From: Pseudomonadota bacterium
GTDB taxonomy: Bacteria; Desulfobacterota; Binatia; Binatales; Binataceae
Direction: 5' to 3'
Assembly: GCA_021324885.1 (NCBI GenBank)
Contig: JAJPIF010000002.1
Coordinates: 124,001-188,000 of the forward strand
DNA length: 64,000 nucleotides
Shown here: positions 9,253 to 18,125 of the stretch, piece after piece
How positions within the stretch are numbered: the stretch's first letter is position 1
How the letters are laid out: each line of letters starts with the position of its first letter
Notes under the pieces: model-generated
What the model was told of the DNA's origin: nothing
What the model saw: the letters and a program-made list of their open reading frames with translations, nothing else
Databases searched by the model: none
Program-made: the position numbers and the translations under genes

Positions 9253-10521
9253 TCACTTGCCGACCGGAGCCGAGTGAATGTGGCTCAGCGATTGATGGAC
9301 GGATGGTACGGTCTTTTCGAAGGCGGCCAGCATGTCCCGGGCCTGTTTTTCGCGGGTGAACAACGGGGCCGCCGCCAGCGCGTTTCGGGACAGGGCCTGC
9401 ACGAACTGGGGCGAAGCCGCCATCTTTTTGATCTCCTCCGCCAGAACTCGCGGCTGTTCCGCCGGGAGCACAACTCCGGCGCCGGTCTCGCGAATAATAC
9501 TGGCCGCCTCGCCGTCGGGCGCAGCCAGCAGGATGGGATGTCCCATAGCCATCGCCTCAAAGATCTTGGAAGGAATTACCGTCTTGAACAACGGCGTATC
9601 TTTCAAATGGACCAGCGCCACATCGCACAGACTCCAGTATGCGGGCATTTTCTCCTTGGGCTGCGCCGGCACGAAGATCACGTTGGAAAGCGCGCGCCGC
9701 GCCGCTTGCGCGACCAGCGCTTCACGCGCCGCCCCGGGGCCGACGAACAACAGGCGTACCGCGGGGGTATCGGCCAGCAGCTCGGCGGCATCCAGCACTC
9801 GTTCCAGCGCATGCGCCATACCGTGAGTGCCGATATACCCGACCACGAAGCGCCCCTGCAGACCCAGTTCCGCGGCCAGGCCGCAATCACGTGGACGCGG
9901 CGCATAGCGCGTCATGTCCGCCCCGTTGATCACCACCGCTATTTTCTGTGGCGGGACTCCCCGATTGACCAAATCGGCTTTGAAGGCGTTGGTCAAGGCT
10001 ATGATTTTAGCCGACCGGCGGTAGAGGAAAAGCTCCAGGCGCTCCATCATCCTCAGGGCCAGATTATCGCGCATCGCGCCGACCGCGGTTATCGAAGCCG
10101 GCCACAGGTCGGACAGTTCGAAAATAAAAGGGCGCCGGCGCGCCGCCGCCAGGGCGCAGCCGGCAACCGCGGTAAAGAATTGCGGCGAGGTTGCGATGAC
10201 GACATCGGGCCGCGGCTGCACCAGGCCGCCGCAAAATCCGGTGAACATGAAGGACAGAAAATCGAGGGTGCGCAACAACACGCCCTCGTTGGCGGCGATC
10301 AGGCTCTTGACCCTGACGACACGGATGCCGTCGCGCTCCTCAAGCTGGTACCAGCGGTTGCGATAACCATTGTGAATCCTGCCTTCGGGAAAATTCGGCA
10401 CCGTGGTGACGACGGTCACCTGATGTCCCCATTTAACCCAGTAACAGGCCCGCTCGTAAACGCGGCTGGCGGCAGCGTTGCGTTCGGGCGGAAAATTCTC
10501 GCTAAGAAAAAGTATACGCAT
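9253..10521 (-). CDS. GT4 glycosyltransferase, WbuB/WcaI-like
   Basis: 422 residues. RILFLSENFPPERNAAASRV at the start, PNFPEGRIHNGY, and FELSDLWPASITAVG are the characteristic signature of the WbuB/WcaI-like branch of GT4, in which enzymes usually transfer an amino sugar such as L-FucNAc or a related residue. The donor-binding half contains YIGTHGMAHALERVLDAA and KIFEAMAMGHPILLA. The first base of its ATG is the last base of the wecB stop (TGATG), so the two are almost certainly co-translated, fitting transfer of the ManNAc-derived sugar made by WecB. The substrate link is inference. Confidence 0.82.
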   Translation of the reverse strand: MRILFLSENFPPERNAAASRVYERACYWVKWGHQVTVVTTVPNFPEGRIHNGYRNRWYQLEERDGIRVVRVKSLIAANEGVLLRTLDFLSFMFTGFCGGLVQPRPDVVIATSPQFFTAVAGCALAAARRRPFIFELSDLWPASITAVGAMRDNLALRMMERLELFLYRRSAKIIALTNAFKADLVNRGVPPQKIAVVINGADMTRYAPRPRDCGLAAELGLQGRFVVGYIGTHGMAHALERVLDAAELLADTPAVRLLFVGPGAAREALVAQAARRALSNVIFVPAQPKEKMPAYWSLCDVALVHLKDTPLFKTVIPSKIFEAMAMGHPILLAAPDGEAASIIRETGAGVVLPAEQPRVLAEEIKKMAASPQFVQALSRNALAAAPLFTREKQARDMLAAFEKTVPSVHQSLSHIHSAPVGK

Positions 10522-11621
10522 CAGCTATTCAGCAGGATTTGCACAATTCGATGCGCAGCCTGTCCATCCCATTTTTCCGGGCGGCGGAAGGTGCCGCCGG
10601 CTGCGGCCAGTTTGCATCGCACCGCGGCGACGATCGCGTCCGTGTCGTTGTCCACCAACTGATTTGCACCTACCGCGATCGTAATCGGCCGCTCGGTGTT
10701 GGGCCGCAGCGTGATGCAGGGAACGCCCAGCACCACCGCCTCTTCCTGCAAACCTCCACTATCGGTCAGAATCAGCGCTGCACTGCCGGTCAGCGAGAGC
10801 ATCTGCAGATATCCGAGGGGCGCGAGCAGGCGCAGATTCTTCATCCCCTGCAGGCGGTTCCACAGTCCGAAATTTTCAGCCATCCGCCGCGTTCGCGGAT
10901 GGACCGGAAAGACCAGCGCCAGCTCGTCCTGCACTACGTCCAGCGCATCGACGATTTTTTTGAACTCCTCAGGCGCATCGACGTTGCTGGGACGATGCAG
11001 CGTCACCACGCCATAGCCGCGGCGCGCCAGTCCGAGATCCTCCCATTGCCTGAGCGCCTGCGCGCGCACGTGGTGCTTGAGCAAGGTGTCTATCATCACG
11101 TTGCCGACGAAATGAATTTTCGCCGGCTCGACGCCCTCGCGCCTGAGATTGTCAGAGGCCAGCGTATCGGTGGTAAACAACGCGTCGCACAGGACGTCGG
11201 TTACCACCCGGTTCACTTCCTCGGGCATCGTCCAATCGCGGCTTCGCAGACCCGCCTCGACATGCGCGACCTTGATGCAGAGCTTTTTGGCCGCCAGCGC
11301 GCAGGCGACGGTCGAGTTGACATCGCCCACCACTACTACCCAGTCAGGTTTGCGTTCCAGCAGCAGCGCCTCGAACGCGATCATCACGCGGCCGGTCTGT
11401 TCGGCGTGGGTGCCCGAACCGACTTCGAGATCGACATCGGGCCGCGGCAGCCCCAGGTCGTTGAAAAAAGCGCGCGACATCTGCTCGTCGTAATGCTGCC
11501 CGGTATGCACCAGCAGCAATTCCAAAGCGGGGTCGATGGCCTGCTGTTTTTTCAGCGCCTCGATTATCGGCGCCACTTTCATGAAGTTTGGCCTCGCGCC
11601 GGCCACTACCACTATCTTCAT
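10521..11621 (-). CDS. wecB: UDP-N-acetylglucosamine 2-epimerase (non-hydrolysing)
   Basis: Interconverts UDP-GlcNAc and UDP-ManNAc in the cytoplasm. The sequence begins MKIVVVAGARPNFMKVAPII and carries HVEAGLRSRDWTMPEEVNR and DSGGLQEE, the family's catalytic and UDP-binding motifs; about 366 residues is the normal length. The ATG at 11621 is preferred over an upstream in-frame start at 11687 because the family always begins at the KIVVVAGARP strand. Downstream it is fused by TGATG to a WbuB-like transferase, upstream lies the bi-domain oxidoreductase after 91 bases. UDP-ManNAc, or the corresponding uronic acid, is therefore a probable repeat-unit precursor. Confidence 0.9.
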   Translation of the reverse strand: MKIVVVAGARPNFMKVAPIIEALKKQQAIDPALELLLVHTGQHYDEQMSRAFFNDLGLPRPDVDLEVGSGTHAEQTGRVMIAFEALLLERKPDWVVVVGDVNSTVACALAAKKLCIKVAHVEAGLRSRDWTMPEEVNRVVTDVLCDALFTTDTLASDNLRREGVEPAKIHFVGNVMIDTLLKHHVRAQALRQWEDLGLARRGYGVVTLHRPSNVDAPEEFKKIVDALDVVQDELALVFPVHPRTRRMAENFGLWNRLQGMKNLRLLAPLGYLQMLSLTGSAALILTDSGGLQEEAVVLGVPCITLRPNTERPITIAVGANQLVDNDTDAIVAAVRCKLAAAGGTFRRPEKWDGQAAHRIVQILLNS

Positions 11622-11712
11622 CTGATTCCAGCCTCGCGTAATTGGCGGCCATGATGGCGCCGGTTGGCAGCCAACCGCGCCTCGCATCCAAAAACATCGA
11701 TAAGCCGCAAGC

Positions 11713-13839
11713 TCAAAAAGCCGCGTGGCTGGAAATTTCCAAACTCACACGCGTCACCTCTATCAGTTCATTGAAAGCAATCGGCGCCGGAAGTCCTTGT
11801 CTGATCGATTCGGCGAAGGCCGCGATCGCCGCCTTGTGCCCCTTGTCCTGCCGCCACAAGGCCATCCGTCTGAAGCCCGGCCAGTTGTAGCCGACCAGGC
11901 GGCGAAAATTCTCCAGGGCCAAAACCCGGTGCGCAGTGAATACCTCGATGCGTTCCTTGGCAAAGGAATTGGCGCCATTGTCCAGGTAATTGATCGTGGC
12001 CACCGATCCGTCCGCGAACCGCAGCGTAAAGCAGACGGACTCGCCACTTGCGCCGAGCCGAACCGTCTGCACCGAGCTGATGGGATGTCCGGCCAGAAAT
12101 CTCGCCAGGTCCACGAAATGACACGCCTCGCCGATGATCCGTCCCCCGCCGACCCGGGGATCGCGCGTCCAATGGTCCGCCGCCACCGCTCCGGCGTTGA
12201 CCGTAACAATGAAGCATTTGGGCTCGTTGACGGTCTCAAGCAGAGATTTCATCTTCTGCGTCAGCGGCGAGAAACGCCGATTGAAACCAACCATCAGCCG
12301 AACCCCGAAATCGCGCACCGCGGCCTGGTGCGCCTTTTCAATCTGCTCCAGCTCGCTTTGACTCAACGCCAGCGGCTTTTCGACGAATACGTGCTTACCA
12401 GCCTTAAGCGCCTCACAGGTAAATGCCGCGTGACTGTCATGGCGCGTGACCACGATCACGGTGTTGACCTGGCGGTCGGCGATCGCGCCATGCGCGTCGG
12501 TGGAGCTCTGTTCGCAAGCGAACTTTTGCGCCATCCGCGCCGCGCTCACACCGTTAGCCGAAACCACGGTCCGCAGACGTACGTTGGCCTCGCGCAACGC
12601 GGGCAGCAGCGCTCGTGCGGCAAAGTTACCGGCCCCGATGACGGCGGCCACCGGCTGCGCGGGATGCGGCGCGAGACGGGGCGTGACGCCGGTCGGGATG
12701 GTATGGCGGCGCAGTGACTCCCCGTCGGCATCCGCCCGAGGATATTCGATCAGGATGCCCAGCGACGCTCCCGAAGCCAGAGCGCCGTAGGCCTGGCTTG
12801 CCTGCTCAAGCGTGAAACGGTTGCTGATCAGCGGCGCAACTTCGAGGCGGCCCGACGCCATCATTTCGAGCACGGCTTCGAAATTGCGCCGCGCGGTCCA
12901 GCGCACGAAGCCAAGCGGATAATCGCAGGATCCGGACTCATACTGAGGGTCGTAGCGTCCGGGGCCGTAAGAACATGAAACCTGGAAACTCAGTTCCTTT
13001 TCATAGAAATCAGCGCGCGCCAGTTTCAGCCCGGTCACTCCGACCAGCACGATACGTCCACGCTTGCGGCACATCAGCGCGGCCTGATGCACCGGTTCGT
13101 CGCTCGGGGTGGACGCGGCGATGATCACGCCGTCCACGCCGCGTCCGGCGCTGAATGAACCGGCGGCGGCAACCGGGTCGGCGCCATCGGTCAGCACCAA
13201 AGTCTCGACTCCGGATTTGCGCGCCAGTTGCGCCCTCGCCGCGTCGGGCTCAATGCCCAACACGCGGCATCCCTGCGCCCGCAACAACTGACAGGCCAGT
13301 TGCCCGACCAGACCCAGGCCGATCACGACGAAGCTCTCACCCAAAGTCGGCGCAGCCAACCGGATACCCTGCAAGGCAATCGCGCCCAGAACCGTGAAGA
13401 CGGCATCCTGATCGCTGACCGCGGGCGGAATTTTCGCGCACAGATTCGCCGAAACCATCACTGCTTCCGCATGTGCGCCGTTGGATACAACCCGATCTCC
13501 GGGGGCGAAGCCCTCCACTCCCGCTCCGACTTCCAGCACCTCGCCCGCGTTGCAATAGCCAAGGCTGATTGGCTGATCGAGTTTGGCGCGCACGGCCTCG
13601 ATGGTCGGAAGCAGGCCGTCGGTTTTGACCTTGTTCCACGCCTCCCGGACGCGGTCGGGATGCTGGCGCGCTTTGCCGAGCAGCCCGGCCTTGCCGAACT
13701 CCAGCAGCATCCGCTCCGTGCCGGCCGAAACCAGGCTGACAGCGGTGCGCACCAGCAGATGGCCGGGGGCCGCCTGCGGACAGGGCACCTCCAGGATTCT
13801 GATATCCCCGTTGGAAAGATCCTGCAGCAGTTGTTTCAT
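11713..13839 (-). CDS. Bi-domain oxidoreductase: zinc-type alcohol dehydrogenase fused to Gfo/Idh/MocA domain
   Basis: 708 residues in two enzymes' worth of sequence. Residues 1 to about 370 form a medium-chain dehydrogenase (RTAVSLVSAGTERML, then Rossmann motif VIGLGLVGQLACQLL). Residues from about 395 form a Gfo/Idh/MocA oxidoreductase with a second nucleotide site (AAVIGAGNFAARALLPAL) and the hallmark EKPLALS plus GFNRRFSP. Such fusions are regular members of exopolysaccharide loci and are usually next to a heparinase-like gene, as here (4 bases away). The exact reaction is not established; oxidation of a sugar nucleotide or polymer terminus is a reasonable guess. It shares the transcript with heparinase, asnB and wecB. 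Confidence 0.85.
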   Translation of the reverse strand: MKQLLQDLSNGDIRILEVPCPQAAPGHLLVRTAVSLVSAGTERMLLEFGKAGLLGKARQHPDRVREAWNKVKTDGLLPTIEAVRAKLDQPISLGYCNAGEVLEVGAGVEGFAPGDRVVSNGAHAEAVMVSANLCAKIPPAVSDQDAVFTVLGAIALQGIRLAAPTLGESFVVIGLGLVGQLACQLLRAQGCRVLGIEPDAARAQLARKSGVETLVLTDGADPVAAAGSFSAGRGVDGVIIAASTPSDEPVHQAALMCRKRGRIVLVGVTGLKLARADFYEKELSFQVSCSYGPGRYDPQYESGSCDYPLGFVRWTARRNFEAVLEMMASGRLEVAPLISNRFTLEQASQAYGALASGASLGILIEYPRADADGESLRRHTIPTGVTPRLAPHPAQPVAAVIGAGNFAARALLPALREANVRLRTVVSANGVSAARMAQKFACEQSSTDAHGAIADRQVNTVIVVTRHDSHAAFTCEALKAGKHVFVEKPLALSQSELEQIEKAHQAAVRDFGVRLMVGFNRRFSPLTQKMKSLLETVNEPKCFIVTVNAGAVAADHWTRDPRVGGGRIIGEACHFVDLARFLAGHPISSVQTVRLGASGESVCFTLRFADGSVATINYLDNGANSFAKERIEVFTAHRVLALENFRRLVGYNWPGFRRMALWRQDKGHKAAIAAFAESIRQGLPAPIAFNELIEVTRVSLEISSHAAF

Positions 13840-13843
13840 CGAA

Positions 13844-16096
13844 TCAGGCTGCTCGATCCTTGACCACGATGCCGTATCCGGGGGAGTAGCGCGGGCTTTC
13901 GCGCCATCCGCAACGCCATCCGCAATCCAGCGTCAATTGCCGCAGCCGGCCTTCGCCCTTTATCCCGTCGGTGACTGAAACGGCGTGCGCGCCGATTTCT
14001 ATGATCCGATAGACCGTTGGCCCGAACGCGCGATGGCATCCGGCAAAACCCCGCGGACCGAAATACAGGCACTCGGCATGCGCGCGGTCGCGCATTTCAA
14101 ACAACCCCGGACCCGTGCCTTGCGCCTCGTGCCCTTCGACTTGCGGGGCGAAATGAGCCGAGGCGCCACGGTACTCGTCGCGGCGATACTTGAGCGCGGT
14201 GTACAGGCAGGTGCCGGGATCGAGAATTAAATCACGTCCGTCCAGCCAAAGTTCTATTGATAGCTGATCATGATGGGCGTGGCCGCCGTTTCCAACCAGA
14301 CCGAAGCTGCCGCAGCGCACCGCGAGGTAAAGACGCGGCGAGCGAAACACGTAGATTCCAAACTGCGGATATCCGCAACAGGCCATCCCGTCGCGCAAAT
14401 CGCTGCCAGCATGAGCCGGAAATTCGTAGGACAGGGTTGCGCCTTGAGCGCAAAGTTCCTGGTGCAGCGATGCAATTCTATCTGCGCCATCCGGCTCGAT
14501 AGTCTGCGCCTGGGGAATTGACGGGCGCGGGGAGCCGGAGTCGGAGACGAACGCAGTGCCAAGACCTCGTATTACTTCGGCCTCCAGCGAACCTTCCCCG
14601 GCGGCCATGATTAGATCGTCGCGCCCGGTCAGGACGCCGATCGCCCCAATCAATCCGCGATGGTCGAGATGGCTTTCGTCCCAATAGGGCGCATCATCGG
14701 GCAGGTCGGCGTACTGCTGCAGATTGTCGTAGTGATCTCGCGCCTGCGCGACGGTCATCCGCTCGTAGGCGGCGTCAAAACGGAAAAACCGGCCGCTGTC
14801 ATTATCGCCGATCTGCGCCAGGCGGCCGTCGGGTTTCGTCAAATGCGCCGCGAATTCGCCCATCCGCTGCAGCCGCTCGATGTACCATTGCGGAAACGGC
14901 GTCAACGCCTCACCGCATGCACTCCGATACAGAGGGATTGGCGCCGCGGCAAGCGCGGGCCGGCAGGTCATCAGACGATGGTCATAGCGTTTGAGGGCTT
15001 CGAGTCTGTGCGGCGGCAGAGCGAGCACCAACGCGGTCGCGTACGCGATCATCTCCGCCGCCAGGCAATGATAACTGGTCGAAGCCTCGCGATGGGTGCC
15101 GTCGGCGGCAAACTGAAAGTCGCATTCGCGCACCAGCTCCTGTATCGCAAACGCCAGCCACGCGTCGGTTTTGGGCGTGCGCGGAAGATAAGCCGCGATG
15201 AAGAGCAGACCGGCGATGTTGGCCAGATAGTGATTGCCGCGCACCTGCGGATCCCATTCCAGATTCGCTTCGATATGAAGTCCGTGTTCAAACAGGCTGC
15301 GCGCCAACACCATTTGAAACGGGTCATCGAAATCGGCGCCGGCCGCGCGGAACAGATCGGCCGCGACCGCCCAGTTGGCGGCGCGAATAGCCACTTCCAT
15401 CGCCGAGCGCCAGTTAACGCCGAAACGCGGCGGGTTGGTTGCGATAAAATCCAGCACCTGACTTCGAAATTCGCGCCAGTATCGTTGCGGAGAAGCAAAA
15501 CCCCGCGAGTCCATTCTGGCCAGCACATACGCCCATGCGAGTTGCGCCAAATGCTGCATCCGCGCCAGTTCCCAGGGCACCTTTATGTCCACACCCGGCT
15601 TATGCCCGTAACGGATATCGAGATACCAGACGCTTTCGGACCAGCGGTAGCCGGACTTGAAGTCGCGCTGCCAGTCGATCGGAATATAGTCGCCATCGAC
15701 CAGCCGCCAGATGCGCTGCGATTCTTCCAGGTTTGGACCATTGATCCTGCCGGCCAGCCAGCGGCCATCGGGGTCCACGCGGACCTCCTTGCCGCCGTCG
15801 TACCCGAAACCTTCCACTCCGCGGCAGCTCATGCCGTGCCGCACCACAGTCCATCCCGATCCGAGCAGGTCAAACCGATGCTCCAGGTAGTTAGCGGCAA
15901 GTCCCGCAAACCGTGTCCGATAAGCATTGAGCAATCGCGCAGAAACCGGCCGGAAATACAATCCCAAGCCCGGCTCGAATGCTGGACCTGCGACATAAGT
16001 GGGATGGATCAAATCCAGCAGCCGCCGGCCAATTCCGGTGGCCTGCCTGCGCGCAAAACCAATCGCCCGACCCGTGTAAGTCCGGCGCGAAACCAC
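13844..16096 (-). CDS. Heparinase II/III-family protein (alginate-lyase-like)
   Basis: 750 residues. The first two thirds are rich in Trp/Tyr helices typical of the alpha/alpha-toroid (WRLVDGDYIPIDWQRDFKSG, RGNHYLANIAGLLF). The C-terminal third is a beta-sandwich with the family motif GNGGHAHHDQLSIEL followed by ILDPGTCLYT, at about residue 605 onward. Family members cleave uronic-acid polysaccharides by beta-elimination. No signal peptide is visible at the GTG start used here (16096), so export is uncertain and the protein may act in synthesis rather than degradation. It sits between asnB and the bi-domain oxidoreductase, an association common in exopolysaccharide loci, suggesting a uronic-acid-containing polymer. 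Confidence 0.85.
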   Translation of the reverse strand: MVSRRTYTGRAIGFARRQATGIGRRLLDLIHPTYVAGPAFEPGLGLYFRPVSARLLNAYRTRFAGLAANYLEHRFDLLGSGWTVVRHGMSCRGVEGFGYDGGKEVRVDPDGRWLAGRINGPNLEESQRIWRLVDGDYIPIDWQRDFKSGYRWSESVWYLDIRYGHKPGVDIKVPWELARMQHLAQLAWAYVLARMDSRGFASPQRYWREFRSQVLDFIATNPPRFGVNWRSAMEVAIRAANWAVAADLFRAAGADFDDPFQMVLARSLFEHGLHIEANLEWDPQVRGNHYLANIAGLLFIAAYLPRTPKTDAWLAFAIQELVRECDFQFAADGTHREASTSYHCLAAEMIAYATALVLALPPHRLEALKRYDHRLMTCRPALAAAPIPLYRSACGEALTPFPQWYIERLQRMGEFAAHLTKPDGRLAQIGDNDSGRFFRFDAAYERMTVAQARDHYDNLQQYADLPDDAPYWDESHLDHRGLIGAIGVLTGRDDLIMAAGEGSLEAEVIRGLGTAFVSDSGSPRPSIPQAQTIEPDGADRIASLHQELCAQGATLSYEFPAHAGSDLRDGMACCGYPQFGIYVFRSPRLYLAVRCGSFGLVGNGGHAHHDQLSIELWLDGRDLILDPGTCLYTALKYRRDEYRGASAHFAPQVEGHEAQGTGPGLFEMRDRAHAECLYFGPRGFAGCHRAFGPTVYRIIEIGAHAVSVTDGIKGEGRLRQLTLDCGWRCGWRESPRYSPGYGIVVKDRAA

Positions 16097-16129
16097 TAAC
16101 CCAGTCGGCCTGTCATAATGGCTGTATAG

Positions 16130-18052
16130 TCAATTAATCCAATGGCGATGCCACATTTCCAGATTGTATAGATTCCACAGCTCCACCCCGTGATCGGCCG
16201 GGCCCGACTGATGCTGGTCGAGAAGCGTTTTCACAAAGTTCCGGTTGAGATAGCCGCGCTTGATCATCTGGCCGTCCAGTAAACAGGAGCGTATCTCGGG
16301 AGCCAATTCATTGCGCAGCCATTCGGAAGCCGGTGCTGAAAAGCCCTGTTTCGACCGATCGATTATCTCGTCAGGTATAAGACCGCGAACCGCCCGCTTG
16401 AGTACGGCTTTGGTCTGATGATTACGTATCTTGACCCGCTCGGGTATGCCCATAGCGAATTCGACCAGCCGATGATCCAGATAGGGAACGCGCGACTCTA
16501 TCGAAGTTGACATCGTTACCTTGTCGACTCGCATCAGCAGCAATTCCGCCAGGCGCTGCTTGAGTTCAAAATAGGTCATCCGCTCAAGCAGGTCTGCGTC
16601 GGGCTTGTCACGCGCGAATTGATCCGCGATCCCGTCGATCACTGCAGTGGACTCCAAATGTCCGTTGTCGCGCCACATCGCGGTATCCAGCAGCAGACTC
16701 TTTGGTCCGTTGCGAAACACGATCGCGCCGCCCCAGAACCTGCCCTGCTCCTCCTCCAGTATCTGCATCAGGCGTTCGGCTTTGTGGGCTCGCCGCAATC
16801 CGGCGTTGCGCAGCCGCGCGGCGAGCGCACCGCCAGCCTGCCACAGCGCAGGCGGAACTTTCGCCAGCCACGGCCACATCCGTTGTATGGCCAGACTGGC
16901 CAGATACAGCGGATAGCCGCAAAACAACTCGTCCGCGCCCTCGCCGACCTGCACCACTATCACCCCGTTGTCGCGCGCCAGTTTGGAGACAAAGTAAAGC
17001 GGTACACATACCCAGTCGGCAATTGGTTCGTCCTGCGAATGGACCAGCTCCGGCAGGTACTCCAATGCCTGGCGGTGGTCGATGATTACTTCGTGATGGT
17101 TGGCGCCGAAGCGCCGGGCAACCTGTCGGGCATAGGAAAGTTCGTTGTAGGCGTCGTGATCCTTGAAGCCGACTGAAAAAGTGTTGACCGGCCGCGCGCT
17201 CTGAGCGGCGATCAACGCGACCAGGGCGCTGGAATCCAAACCGCCGCTGAGAAACACTCCGACCGGGACATCGCTCATCATGTGTATCCGCGTCGTTTCG
17301 CGCAGCAGTTCGAGTGTTCTTTGCGCGTAAGCTTCGTCGGACTGATCGCCTGGCGGCGCGGGTACAACCGCGTCCCAATAGGCATCGGAACGGACGTTTC
17401 CGCGGCGGTCGACGCTCATTCGGAACCCGGCGGGAAGCTTTCTGATGCCTCTGAACAGGGTCAGCGGCGCGGGTGGGATCATGAAGGTCAGGTAATGATA
17501 CAGCGCCTCGTTATCGATTTCGCGCTTAACCCCGGGAAAAGCGGCAACTGCCTTGATTTCCGAACCAAAAACGAAGGCCCCGTTGAACAAACCATAATAC
17601 AGAGGCTTGATCCCCAACCGATCGCGGGCCAGAAAGAGTTCCTGTCGGTTCTCGTCCCATATCGCGAAGGCGAACATCCCCCGCAGATGATCGACACAGT
17701 CTTCACCGTACTCCTCGTATAGATGAAGTATGGTTTCGGTATCACTGCGGCCTCTGTAAACATGGCCCCGCGCTTCCAGCGCCGGGCGATGCTCGGCGTG
17801 ATTGTATATTTCGCCATTGAAGACAATCCATATACTGCCGTCTTCGTTGCTCATCGGCTGATGGCCACCGGGGGACAAATCGATGATCGCCAGCCGGCGA
17901 AAACCCAGTCCCAGCCGCCGGTCACGGCTTATGTACACGCCTTCATCGTCGGGTCCGCGATGCGCCATCGAACCAGCCATCCGGGCCAGCACCGCGTCAT
18001 CCAAAGCAGGCTCAAGCCGCGCGTACGCGTATACACCGGTGATGCCACACAT
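16130..18052 (-). CDS. asnB: Asparagine-synthase-type glutamine amidotransferase
   Basis: 640 residues. The class II glutaminase domain begins MCGITGVYAY, and the start is set at 18052 so that Cys2 becomes the N-terminal nucleophile; the ATG three bases earlier would block it. SMAHRGPDDEG and FNGEIYNH belong to the same domain. The synthetase domain carries the ATP-binding PP-loop SGGLDSSALVALI at about residue 265 and SIESRVPYLDHRLVEFA. Within O-antigen and exopolysaccharide loci this family (for example WbpS) is thought to amidate sugar carboxylates to uronamides rather than to make asparagine. Its position next to heparinase, oxidoreductase and wecB supports that role here, by inference. 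Confidence 0.85.
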   Translation of the reverse strand: MCGITGVYAYARLEPALDDAVLARMAGSMAHRGPDDEGVYISRDRRLGLGFRRLAIIDLSPGGHQPMSNEDGSIWIVFNGEIYNHAEHRPALEARGHVYRGRSDTETILHLYEEYGEDCVDHLRGMFAFAIWDENRQELFLARDRLGIKPLYYGLFNGAFVFGSEIKAVAAFPGVKREIDNEALYHYLTFMIPPAPLTLFRGIRKLPAGFRMSVDRRGNVRSDAYWDAVVPAPPGDQSDEAYAQRTLELLRETTRIHMMSDVPVGVFLSGGLDSSALVALIAAQSARPVNTFSVGFKDHDAYNELSYARQVARRFGANHHEVIIDHRQALEYLPELVHSQDEPIADWVCVPLYFVSKLARDNGVIVVQVGEGADELFCGYPLYLASLAIQRMWPWLAKVPPALWQAGGALAARLRNAGLRRAHKAERLMQILEEEQGRFWGGAIVFRNGPKSLLLDTAMWRDNGHLESTAVIDGIADQFARDKPDADLLERMTYFELKQRLAELLLMRVDKVTMSTSIESRVPYLDHRLVEFAMGIPERVKIRNHQTKAVLKRAVRGLIPDEIIDRSKQGFSAPASEWLRNELAPEIRSCLLDGQMIKRGYLNRNFVKTLLDQHQSGPADHGVELWNLYNLEMWHRHWIN

Positions 18053-18075
18053 CATTCAGCAGCTTGAAAAGTCGT

Positions 18076-18107
18076 GCCGGTCATGTCCGCGCCGGCCGGT
18101 CATGTCC
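18076..18107. repeat. Short direct repeat between asnB and the sulfotransferase gene
   Basis: The 13-base unit GCCGGTCATGTCC occurs at 18076-18088 and again at 18095-18107, a 19-base period, in the 73-base spacer upstream of asnB. It could be an operator-like element or chance in a GC-rich spacer. Confidence 0.4.
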
Positions 18108-18125
18108 ACTACAGTACATGGGTAT

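Noticed and set aside
9199-10662. Long rightward open frame (487 codons) opposite the GT4 and wecB genes
   Set aside because: It is the antisense shadow of real genes in GC-rich DNA; low-complexity Arg/Gln-rich product and no family motif.
14660-16099. Long rightward open frame (479 codons) opposite the heparinase-like gene
   Set aside because: Antisense shadow; composition Arg/His/Gln-rich without motifs, while the minus strand codes for a clear family.
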